Assembly: GCA_032718475.1 (NCBI GenBank)
Contig: JAUCBJ010008467.1
Coordinates: forward strand, 81,092 to 145,091
DNA length: 64,000 bases
Source of the DNA: Nemertoderma westbladi
Lineage: Eukaryota > Xenacoelomorpha > Nemertodermatida > Nemertodermatidae
Direction: 5' to 3'
Positions 53,431-64,000 of the stretch are shown one piece after another (positions within the stretch are counted from its first letter, which is position 1; every line of letters starts with the position of its first letter). The position numbers were made by a program, and so were the translations under genes. The notes beneath the pieces are model-generated. The model ran no database searches. It was not told where the DNA came from and saw nothing but the letters and a program-made list of their open reading frames with translations.

Positions 53431-56400
53431 ATGCCCATCTCGCCCTACAATAATAACATTTGTACTTCAATGCTATGCTCGGCCTACAATAATAACATTT
53501 GTACTTCAATGCTATGCTCGGGCTCGCCCTACAATAATAACATTTGTACTTCAATGCTATGCTCGCCCTACAATAATAACATTTGTACTTCAATGCTATG
53601 CTCGCCCTACAATAATAACATTTGTACGTCAATGCTATGCTCGTCCTACAATAATAACATTTGTACTTCAATGCTATGCTCGGGCTCGCCCTACAATAAC
53701 AACATTTGTACTTCAATGCTATGCTCGGGCTACAATAATAACATGTGTACTTCAATGCTATGCTCGGGCTACAATAATAACATTTGTACTTCAATGCTAT
53801 GCTCGGGCTACAATAATAACATTTGTACTTCAATGCTATGCTCGGGCTCGCCCTACAATAATAACATTTCTACTTCAATGCTATGCTCGCCCTACAATAA
53901 TAACATTTGTACTTCAATGCTATGCTCGGGCTCGCCCTACAATAATAACATTTGTACTTCAATGCTATGCTCGTCTACAATAATAACATTTGTACTTCAA
54001 TGCTATGCTCGGGCTATAATAATAACATTTGTACTTCAATGCTATGCTCGGGCTACAATAATAACATTTGTACTTCAATGCTATGCTCGGGCTACAATAA
54101 TAACATTTGTACTGCAATGCTATGCTCGGGCTCGCCCTTCAATAATAACATTTGTACTTCAATGCTATGCTCGCCCTACAATAATAACATTTGTACTTCA
54201 ATGCTATGCTCGGGCTCGCCCTACAATAATAACATTTGTACTTCAATGCTATGCTCGGGCTACAATAATAACATTTGTACTTCAATGCTATGCTCGGGCT
54301 CGCCCTACAATAATAACATTTGTACTTCAATGCTATGCTCGGGCTACAATAATAACATTTGTACTGCAATGCTATGCTCGGGCTCGCCCTACAATAATAA
54401 CATTTGTACTTCAATGCTATGCTCGCCCTACAATAATAACATTTGTACTTCAATGCTATGCTCGGGCTCGCCCTACAATAATAACATTTGTACTTCAATG
54501 CTATGCTCGGGCTACAATAATAACATTTGTACTTCAATGCTATGCTCGGGCTCGCCCTACCATAATAACATTTGTACTTCAATGCTATGCTCGGGCTACA
54601 ATAATAACATTTGTACTTCAATGCTATGCTCGGGCTACAATAATAACATTTGTACTTCAATGCTATGTTCGGGCTCGCCCTACAATAATAACATTTGTAC
54701 TTCAATGCTATGCTCGCCCTACATTAATAACATTTGTACTTCAATGCTATGCTCGGGCTCGCCCTACAATAATAACATTTGTACTTCAATGCTATGCTCG
54801 GGCTACAATAATAACATTTGTACTTCAATGCTATGTTCGGGCTCGCCCTACAATAATAACATTTGTACTTCAATGCTATGATCGCCCTACAATAATAACA
54901 TTTGTACTTCAATGCTATGCTCGGGCTCGCCCTACAATAATAACATTTGTACTTCAATGCTATGCTCGGGCTACAATAATAACATTTGTACTTCAATGCT
55001 ATGCTCGGGCTACAATAATAACATTTGTACTTCAATGCTATGCTTGGGCTACAATAATAACATTTGTACTTCAATGCTATGCTCGGGCTCGCCCTACAAT
55101 AATAACATTTGTACTTCAATGCTATGCTCGGGCTACATTAATAACATTTGTACTTCAATGCTATGCTCGGGCTACAATAATAACATTTGTACTTCAATGC
55201 TATGCTCGGGCTCGCCCTACAATAATAACATTTGTACTTCAATGCTATGCTCGCCCTATAATAATAACATTTGTACTTCAATGCTATGCTCGGGCTCGCC
55301 CTACAATAATAACATTTGTACTTCAATGCTATGCTCGGGCTACAATAATAACATTTGTACTTCAATGCTATGCTCGGGCTACAATAATAACATTTGTACT
55401 TCAACGCTATGCTCGGGCTACAATAATAACATTTGTACTTCAATGCTATGCTCGGGCTACAATAATAACATTTGTACTTCAATGCTATGCTCGGGCTCGC
55501 CCTACAATAATAACATTTGTACTTCAATGCTATGCTCGGGCTACAATAATAACATTTGTACTTCAATGCTATGCTCGGGCTACAATAATAACATTTGTAA
55601 TTCAATGCTATGCTCGGGCTACAATAATAACATTTGTAAGTCAATGCTATGCTCGGGCTACAATAATAACATTTGTACTTCAATGCTATGCTCGGGCTAC
55701 AATAATAACATTTGTACGTCAATGCTATGCTCGGGCTACAATAATAACATTTGTACTTCAATGCTATGTTCGGGCTCGCCCTACAATAATAACATTTGTA
55801 CTTCAATGCTATGCTCGCCCTACATTAATAACATTTGTACTTCAATGCTATGCTCGGGCTCGCCCTACAATAATAACATTTGTACTTCAATGCTATGCTC
55901 GGGCTACAATAATAACATTTGTACTTCAATGCTATGCTCGGGCTACAATAATAACATTTGTACTGCAATGCTATGCTCGGGCTCGCCCTTCAATAATAAC
56001 AATTGTACTTCAATGCTATGCTCGGGCTCGCCCCCCTACAATAATAACATTTGTACTTCAATGCTGTGCTCGGGCTACAATAATAACATTTGTACTTCAA
56101 TGCTATGCTCGCCCTACAATAATAACATTTGTACTTCAATGCTATGCTCGCCCTACAATAATAACATTTGTACTACAATGCTATGCTCGGGCTCGCCCTA
56201 CAATAATAACATTTGTACTTCAATGCTATGCTCGCCCTACAATAATAACATTTGTACTACAATGCTATGCTCGGGCTACAATAATAACATTTGTACTTCA
56301 ATGCTATGCTCGCCCTACAATAATAACATTTGTACTTCAATGCTATGCTCGGGCTACAATAATAACATTTGTACTTCAATGCTATGCTCGGGCTCGCCCT

Positions 56401-56753
56401 ACAATAATAACATTTGTACTTCAATGCTATGCTCGCCCTACAATAATAACATTTGTACTACAATGCTATGCTCGGGCTCGCCCTACAATAATAACATTTG
56501 TACTTCAATGCTATGCTCGCCCTACAATAATAACATTTGTACTACAATGCTATGCTCGGGCTCGCCCTACAATAATAACATTTGTACTTCAATGCTATGC
56601 TCGCCCTACAATAATAACATTTGTACTACAAAGCTATGCTCGGGCTCGCCCTACAATAATAACATTTGTACTTCAATGCTATGCTCGGGCTACAATAATA
56701 ACATTTGTACTTCAATGCTATGATCGCCCTACATTAATAACATTTGTACTTCA
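53431..56753 (+). repeat. Right-hand HOR family, period 3 (3,323 bp)
   Basis: This is the shortest period, 687 bp shorter than period 4. It lacks the stretch carrying the CTACAGAAATAAC units present at 57.2-57.8 kb, so a block deletion here or an insertion in later periods is implied. The 38-bp unit is at 53,954, and a 48-bp L unit with six C in a row is at 56,005-56,052. Confidence 0.83.
56005..56052 (+). repeat. 48-bp L unit with CCCCCC
   Basis: The switch region reads CTCGGGCTCGCCCCCCTACA, three bases longer than a normal L unit. The same unit occurs at 60,015-60,062 in the next 4,010-bp copy. The matching places near 48.9, 51.25 and 52.7 kb have the normal 45-bp form, so the insertion arose in the lineage of the 4,010-bp copies. 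Confidence 0.85.
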
Positions 56754-59700
56754 ATGCCCATCTCGCCCTACAATAATAACATTTGTACTTCAATGCTATG
56801 CTCGGCCTACAATAATAACATTTGTACTTCAATGCTATGCTCGGGCTCGCCCTACAATAATAACATTTGTACTTCAATGCTATGCTCGCCCTACAATAAT
56901 AACATTTGTACTTCAATGCTATGCTCGCCCTACAATAATAACATTTGTACGTCAATGCTATGCTCGTCCTACAATAATAACATTTGTACTTCAATGCTAT
57001 GCTCGGGCTCGCCCTACAATAACAACATTTGTACTTCAATGCTATGCTCGGGCTACAATAATAACATGTGTACTTCAATGCTATGCTCGGGCTACAATAA
57101 TAACATTTGTACTTCAATGCTATGCTCGGGCTACAATAATAACATTTGTACTTCAATGCTATGCTCGGGCTCGCCCTACAATAATAACATTTGTACTTCA
57201 ATGCTATGCTCGGGCTACAATAATAACATTTGTACTACAATGCTATGCTCGGGCTCGCCCTATAATAATAACATTTGTACTTCAATGCTATGCTCGGGCT
57301 ACAATAATAACATTTGTACTTCAATGCTATGCTCGGGCTCGCCCTACAATAATAACATTTGTACTTCAATGCTATGCTCGCCCTACAATAATAACATTTG
57401 TACTTCAATGCTATGCTCGGGCTACAATAATAACATTTGTACTTCAATGCTATGCTCGGGCTACAGAAATAACATTTGTACTTCAATGCTATGCTCGGGC
57501 TCGCCCTACAATAATAACATTTGTACTTCAATGCTATGCTCGCCCTACAATAATAACATTTGTACTTCAATGCTATGCTCGCCCTACAATAATAACATTT
57601 GTACTTCAATGCTATGCTCGGGCTACAATAATAACATTTGTACTTCAATGCTATGCTCGCCCTACAATAATAACATTTGTACTTCAATGCTATGCTCGGG
57701 CTACAGAAATAACATTTGTACTTCAATGCTATGCTCGCCCTACAATAATAACATTTGTACTTCAATGCTATGCTCGCCCTACAATAATAACATTTGTACT
57801 TCAATGCTATGCTCGGGCTACAATAATAACATTTGTACTTCAATGCTATGCTCGGGCTCGCCCTACAATAATAACATTTCTACTTCAATGCTATGCTCGC
57901 CCTACAATAATAACATTTGTACTTCAATGCTATGCTCGGGCTCGCCCTACAATAATAACATTTGTACTTCAATGCTATGCTCGTCTACAATAATAACATT
58001 TGTACTTCAATGCTATGCTCGGGCTATAATAATAACATTTGTACTTCAATGCTATGCTCGGGCTACAATAATAACATTTGTACTTCAATGCTATGCTCGG
58101 GCTACAATAATAACATTTGTACTGCAATGCTATGCTCGGGCTCGCCCTTCAATAATAACATTTGTACTTCAATGCTATGCTCGCCCTACAATAATAACAT
58201 TTGTACTTCAATGCTATGCTCGGGCTCGCCCTACAATAATAACATTTGTACTTCAATGCTATGCTCGGGCTACAATAATAACATTTGTACTTCAATGCTA
58301 TGCTCGGGCTCGCCCTACAATAATAACATTTGTACTTCAATGCTATGCTCGGGCTACAATAATAACATTTGTACTGCAATGCTATGCTCGGGCTCGCCCT
58401 ACAATAATAACATTTGTACTTCAATGCTATGCTCGCCCTACAATAATAACATTTGTACTTCAATGCTATGCTCGGGCTCGCCCTACAATAATAACATTTG
58501 TACTTCAATGCTATGCTCGGGCTACAATAATAACATTTGTACTTCAATGCTATGCTCGGGCTCGCCCTACCATAATAACATTTGTACTTCAATGCTATGC
58601 TCGGGCTACAATAATAACATTTGTACTTCAATGCTATGCTCGGGCTACAATAATAACATTTGTACTTCAATGCTATGTTCGGGCTCGCCCTACAATAATA
58701 ACATTTGTACTTCAATGCTATGCTCGCCCTACATTAATAACATTCGTACTTCAATGCTATGCTCGGGCTCGCCCTACAATAATAACATTTGTACTTCAAT
58801 GCTATGCTCGGGCTACAATAATAACATTTGTACTTCAATGCTATGTTCGGGCTCGCCCTACAATAATAACATTTGTACTTCAATGCTATGATCGCCCTAC
58901 AATAATAACATTTGTACTTCAATGCTATGCTCGGGCTCGCCCTACAATAATAACATTTGTACTTCAATGCTATGCTCGGGCTACAATAATAACATTTGTA
59001 CTTCAATGCTATGCTCGGGCTACAATAATAACATTTGTACTTCAATGCTATGCTTGGGCTACAATAATAACATTTGTACTTCAATGCTATGCTCGGGCTC
59101 GCCCTACAATAATAACATTTGTACTTCAATGCTATGCTCGGGCTACATTAATAACATTTGTACTTCAATGCTATGCTCGGGCTACAATAATAACATTTGT
59201 ACTTCAATGCTATGCTCGGGCTCGCCCTACAATAATAACATTTGTACTTCAATGCTATGCTCGCCCTATAATAATAACATTTGTACTTCAATGCTATGCT
59301 CGGGCTCGCCCTACAATAATAACATTTGTACTTCAATGCTATGCTCGGGCTACAATAATAACATTTGTACTTCAATGCTATGCTCGGGCTACAATAATAA
59401 CATTTGTACTTCAACGCTATGCTCGGGCTACAATAATAACATTTGTACTTCAATGCTATGCTCGGGCTACAATAATAACATTTGTACTTCAATGCTATGC
59501 TCGGGCTCGCCCTACAATAATAACATTTGTACTTCAATGCTATGCTCGGGCTACAATAATAACATTTGTACTTCAATGCTATGCTCGGGCTACAATAATA
59601 ACATTTGTAATTCAATGCTATGCTCGGGCTACAATAATAACATTTGTAAGTCAATGCTATGCTCGGGCTACAATAATAACATTTGTACTTCAATGCTATG

Positions 59701-60763
59701 CTCGGGCTACAATAATAACATTTGTACGTCAATGCTATGCTCGGGCTACAATAATAACATTTGTACTTCAATGCTATGTTCGGGCTCGCCCTACAATAAT
59801 AACATTTGTACTTCAATGCTATGCTCGCCCTACATTAATAACATTTGTACTTCAATGCTATGCTCGGGCTCGCCCTACAATAATAACATTTGTACTTCAA
59901 TGCTATGCTCGGGCTACAATAATAACATTTGTACTTCAATGCTATGCTCGGGCTACAATAATAACATTTGTACTGCAATGCTATGCTCGGGCTCGCCCTT
60001 CAATAATAACAATTGTACTTCAATGCTATGCTCGGGCTCGCCCCCCTACAATAATAACATTTGTACTTCAATGCTGTGCTCGGGCTACAATAATAACATT
60101 TGTACTTCAATGCTATGCTCGCCCTACAATAATAACATTTGTACTTCAATGCTATGCTCGCCCTACAATAATAACATTTGTACTACAATGCTATGCTCGG
60201 GCTCGCCCTACAATAATAACATTTGTACTTCAATGCTATGCTCGCCCTACAATAATAACATTTGTACTACAATGCTATGCTCGGGCTACAATAATAACAT
60301 TTGTACTTCAATGCTATGCTCGCCCTACAATAATAACATTTGTACTTCAATGCTATGCTCGGGCTACAATAATAACATTTGTACTTCAATGCTATGCTCG
60401 GGCTCGCCCTACAATAATAACATTTGTACTTCAATGCTATGCTCGCCCTACAATAATAACATTTGTACTACAATGCTATGCTCGGGCTCGCCCTACAATA
60501 ATAACATTTGTACTTCAATGCTATGCTCGCCCTACAATAATAACATTTGTACTACAATGCTATGCTCGGGCTCGCCCTACAATAATAACATTTGTACTTC
60601 AATGCTATGCTCGCCCTACAATAATAACATTTGTACTACAAAGCTATGCTCGGGCTCGCCCTACAATAATAACATTTGTACTTCAATGCTATGCTCGGGC
60701 TACAATAATAACATTTGTACTTCAATGCTATGATCGCCCTACATTAATAACATTTGTACTTCA
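56754..60763 (+). repeat. Right-hand HOR family, period 4 (4,010 bp)
   Basis: This is the full-length period from one AATGCCCATCTCG unit to the next. It contains the CTACAGAAATAAC units near 57,465 and 57,707, the 38-bp unit at 57,964, CCCTACCATAAT near 58,571, CAACGCTATGC near 59,414 and the 48-bp unit at 60,015. Confidence 0.87.
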
Positions 60764-63700
60764 ATGCCCATCTCGCCCTACAATAATAACATTTGTACTT
60801 CAATGCTATGCTCGGCCTACAATAATAACATTTGTACTTCAATGCTATGCTCGGGCTCGCCCTACAATAATAACATTTGTACTTCAATGCTATGCTCGCC
60901 CTACAATAATAACATTTGTACTTCAATGCTATGCTCGCCCTACAATAATAACATTTGTACGTCAATGCTATGCTCGTCCTACAATAATAACATTTGTACT
61001 TCAATGCTATGCTCGGGCTCGCCCTACAATAACAACATTTGTACTTCAATGCTATGCTCGGGCTACAATAATAACATGTGTACTTCAATGCTATGCTCGG
61101 GCTACAATAATAACATTTGTACTTCAATGCTATGCTCGGGCTACAATAATAACATTTGTACTTCAATGCTATGCTCGGGCTCGCCCTACAATAATAACAT
61201 TTGTACTTCAATGCTATGCTCGGGCTACAATAATAACATTTGTACTACAATGCTATGCTCGGGCTCGCCCTATAATAATAACATTTGTACTTCAATGCTA
61301 TGCTCGGGCTACAATAATAACATTTGTACTTCAATGCTATGCTCGGGCTCGCCCTACAATAATAACATTTGTACTTCAATGCTATGCTCGCCCTACAATA
61401 ATAACATTTGTACTTCAATGCTATGCTCGGGCTACAATAATAACATTTGTACTTCAATGCTATGCTCGGGCTACAGAAATAACATTTGTACTTCAATGCT
61501 ATGCTCGGGCTCGCCCTACAATAATAACATTTGTACTTCAATGCTATGCTCGCCCTACAATAATAACATTTGTACTTCAATGCTATGCTCGCCCTACAAT
61601 AATAACATTTGTACTTCAATGCTATGCTCGGGCTACAATAATAACATTTGTACTTCAATGCTATGCTCGCCCTACAATAATAACATTTGTACTTCAATGC
61701 TATGCTCGGGCTACAGAAATAACATTTGTACTTCAATGCTATGCTCGCCCTACAATAATAACATTTGTACTTCAATGCTATGCTCGCCCTACAATAATAA
61801 CATTTGTACTTCAATGCTATGCTCGGGCTACAATAATAACATTTGTACTTCAATGCTATGCTCGGGCTCGCCCTACAATAATAACATTTCTACTTCAATG
61901 CTATGCTCGCCCTACAATAATAACATTTGTACTTCAATGCTATGCTCGGGCTCGCCCTACAATAATAACATTTGTACTTCAATGCTATGCTCGTCTACAA
62001 TAATAACATTTGTACTTCAATGCTATGCTCGGGCTATAATAATAACATTTGTACTTCAATGCTATGCTCGGGCTACAATAATAACATTTGTACTTCAATG
62101 CTATGCTCGGGCTACAATAATAACATTTGTACTGCAATGCTATGCTCGGGCTCGCCCTTCAATAATAACATTTGTACTTCAATGCTATGCTCGCCCTACA
62201 ATAATAACATTTGTACTTCAATGCTATGCTCGGGCTCGCCCTACAATAATAACATTTGTACTTCAATGCTATGCTCGGGCTACAATAATAACATTTGTAC
62301 TTCAATGCTATGCTCGGGCTCGCCCTACAATAATAACATTTGTACTTCAATGCTATGCTCGGGCTACAATAATAACATTTGTACTGCAATGCTATGCTCG
62401 GGCTCGCCCTACAATAATAACATTTGTACTTCAATGCTATGCTCGCCCTACAATAATAACATTTGTACTTCAATGCTATGCTCGGGCTCGCCCTACAATA
62501 ATAACATTTGTACTTCAATGCTATGCTCGGGCTACAATAATAACATTTGTACTTCAATGCTATGCTCGGGCTCGCCCTACCATAATAACATTTGTACTTC
62601 AATGCTATGCTCGGGCTACAATAATAACATTTGTACTTCAATGCTATGCTCGGGCTACAATAATAACATTTGTACTTCAATGCTATGTTCGGGCTCGCCC
62701 TACAATAATAACATTTGTACTTCAATGCTATGCTCGCCCTACATTAATAACATTCGTACTTCAATGCTATGCTCGGGCTCGCCCTACAATAATAACATTT
62801 GTACTTCAATGCTATGCTCGGGCTACAATAATAACATTTGTACTTCAATGCTATGTTCGGGCTCGCCCTACAATAATAACATTTGTACTTCAATGCTATG
62901 ATCGCCCTACAATAATAACATTTGTACTTCAATGCTATGCTCGGGCTCGCCCTACAATAATAACATTTGTACTTCAATGCTATGCTCGGGCTACAATAAT
63001 AACATTTGTACTTCAATGCTATGCTCGGGCTACAATAATAACATTTGTACTTCAATGCTATGCTTGGGCTACAATAATAACATTTGTACTTCAATGCTAT
63101 GCTCGGGCTCGCCCTACAATAATAACATTTGTACTTCAATGCTATGCTCGGGCTACATTAATAACATTTGTACTTCAATGCTATGCTCGGGCTACAATAA
63201 TAACATTTGTACTTCAATGCTATGCTCGGGCTCGCCCTACAATAATAACATTTGTACTTCAATGCTATGCTCGCCCTATAATAATAACATTTGTACTTCA
63301 ATGCTATGCTCGGGCTCGCCCTACAATAATAACATTTGTACTTCAATGCTATGCTCGGGCTACAATAATAACATTTGTACTTCAATGCTATGCTCGGGCT
63401 ACAATAATAACATTTGTACTTCAACGCTATGCTCGGGCTACAATAATAACATTTGTACTTCAATGCTATGCTCGGGCTACAATAATAACATTTGTACTTC
63501 AATGCTATGCTCGGGCTCGCCCTACAATAATAACATTTGTACTTCAATGCTATGCTCGGGCTACAATAATAACATTTGTACTTCAATGCTATGCTCGGGC
63601 TACAATAATAACATTTGTAATTCAATGCTATGCTCGGGCTACAATAATAACATTTGTAAGTCAATGCTATGCTCGGGCTACAATAATAACATTTGTACTT

Positions 63701-64000
63701 CAATGCTATGCTCGGGCTACAATAATAACATTTGTACGTCAATGCTATGCTCGGGCTACAATAATAACATTTGTACTTCAATGCTATGTTCGGGCTCGCC
63801 CTACAATAATAACATTTGTACTTCAATGCTATGCTCGCCCTACATTAATAACATTTGTACTTCAATGCTATGCTCGGGCTCGCCCTACAATAATAACATT
63901 TGTACTTCAATGCTATGCTCGGGCTACAATAATAACATTTGTACTTCAATGCTATGCTCGGGCTACAATAATAACATTTGTACTGCAATGCTATGCTCGG
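60764..64000 (+). repeat. Right-hand HOR family, period 5 (cut by window edge)
   Basis: It opens with the AATGCCCATCTCG unit and follows period 4 base for base wherever checked. It is interrupted by the end of the window after about 3.24 kb, so the array continues beyond it. Confidence 0.87.

Larger units (their letters stand above)
1..64000 (+). repeat. Satellite array of 39/45-bp units filling the window
   Basis: Every stretch read is a head-to-tail copy of one unit. It begins GTACTTCAAT, continues with a doubled ATGCT, a GC-rich switch region (CTCGGG, CTCGCC or both), then TACAATAATAAC and ATTT. Units are 39 bp (about 36% GC) or 45 bp (about 42% GC), with rare units of 36, 38, 41, 42, 43, 44 and 48 bp. 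All copies share one orientation, and no inverted copy or non-repeat insertion was seen. Both array edges lie outside the window. From general knowledge, arrays of this size with nested higher-order structure are typical of eukaryotic heterochromatin. The family itself is not one I recognise, so centromeric, subtelomeric and sex-chromosome origins all remain possible. Confidence 0.97.
53769..64000 (+). repeat. 4,010-bp HOR, 2.55 near-identical copies, cut by window end
   Basis: From 53,769 the sequence repeats every 4,010 bp: copies at 53,769-57,778, 57,779-61,788 and 61,789-64,000 (2,212 bp). The left edge is the mismatch at 53,768 versus 57,778. The 38-bp units at 53,954, 57,964 and 61,974 keep exact register. 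The only base difference I noticed is ATTCGTAC near 58,744 and 62,754 against ATTTGTAC in copy 1, so copies 2 and 3 are closer to each other. The last bases of the window match 59,951-59,990 in phase. Confidence 0.9.

Noticed and set aside
1-64000. CRISPR array
   Set aside because: Repeats are directly adjacent and there are no unique spacers. The variable hexamer switch has only three states, and units are far too numerous and degenerate.
1-64000. Telomeric repeat array
   Set aside because: The 39/45-bp unit contains no TTAGGG-, TTTAGGG- or TTAGG-like tandem motif.
1-64000. CENP-B box in the monomer
   Set aside because: No stretch matches the YTTCGTTGGAARCGGGA consensus. The CGGG in G and L units is preceded by CTATGCT, not GGAAR. 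A centromeric role is not excluded by this.
1-64000. Hidden tRNA, rRNA or transposon between units
   Set aside because: Read through by eye, the unit backbone is continuous from first to last base with unit lengths of only 36-48 bp, leaving no space for any inserted gene or element.

Overview
The window is one uninterrupted block of tandem satellite (minisatellite) DNA. From base 1 to base 64,000 I find only head-to-tail copies of a short unit of 39 or 45 bp, all in the same orientation. I estimate about 1,550 units. There is no unique sequence, supportable gene, RNA gene, transposon or CRISPR array. A continuous array this long, with nested higher-order repeats (HORs), points to eukaryotic heterochromatin (centromeric, pericentromeric, subtelomeric or a sex or B chromosome). 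I do not recognise the monomer and cannot name the lineage.

The monomer starts GTACTTCAAT, carries a doubled ATGCT, then a switch region, then AATAATAAC and TTT. The switch region has three states. G units (39 bp) carry the hexamer CTCGGG. C units (39 bp) carry CTCGCC. L units (45 bp) carry both, always in the order CTCGGG-CTCGCC. The order of G, C and L units plus rare point variants works as a barcode that makes the larger repeats visible.

Layout: 1-4.4 kb holds 240-279 bp local HORs, the first copy of a ~1.04 kb block (called alpha here), a run of ten L units and a run of nine G units. 4.48-15.89 kb is a ~5.63 kb segment present twice at an offset of 5,774 bp, with two alpha blocks in each copy. 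15.9-23.7 kb carries a ~2.96 kb HOR and most of the odd-length units. 23.75-27.07 kb is three tandem copies of a 1,056/1,179 bp HOR. 27.1-31.9 kb returns to the earlier HOR family. 31.9-41.7 kb contains a ~3.37 kb segment repeated at an offset of 6,466 bp and a 2,001 bp tandem HOR. 41.7-45.7 kb has a ~1.4 kb HOR. 45.7-64.0 kb is a ~3.3-4.0 kb HOR family marked by an unusual block-substituted unit, ending in near-identical 4,010 bp copies that run off the right edge.

Both main unit lengths are multiples of three, and the consensus is open in two forward frames and one reverse frame. Open frames of up to 2,787 codons therefore exist, but I reject them as genes: they overlap on both strands, stop and shift at random units, and have no non-repetitive part. 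Unit lengths and marker positions were read by hand. HOR boundaries are by eye, and percent identities were not computed.
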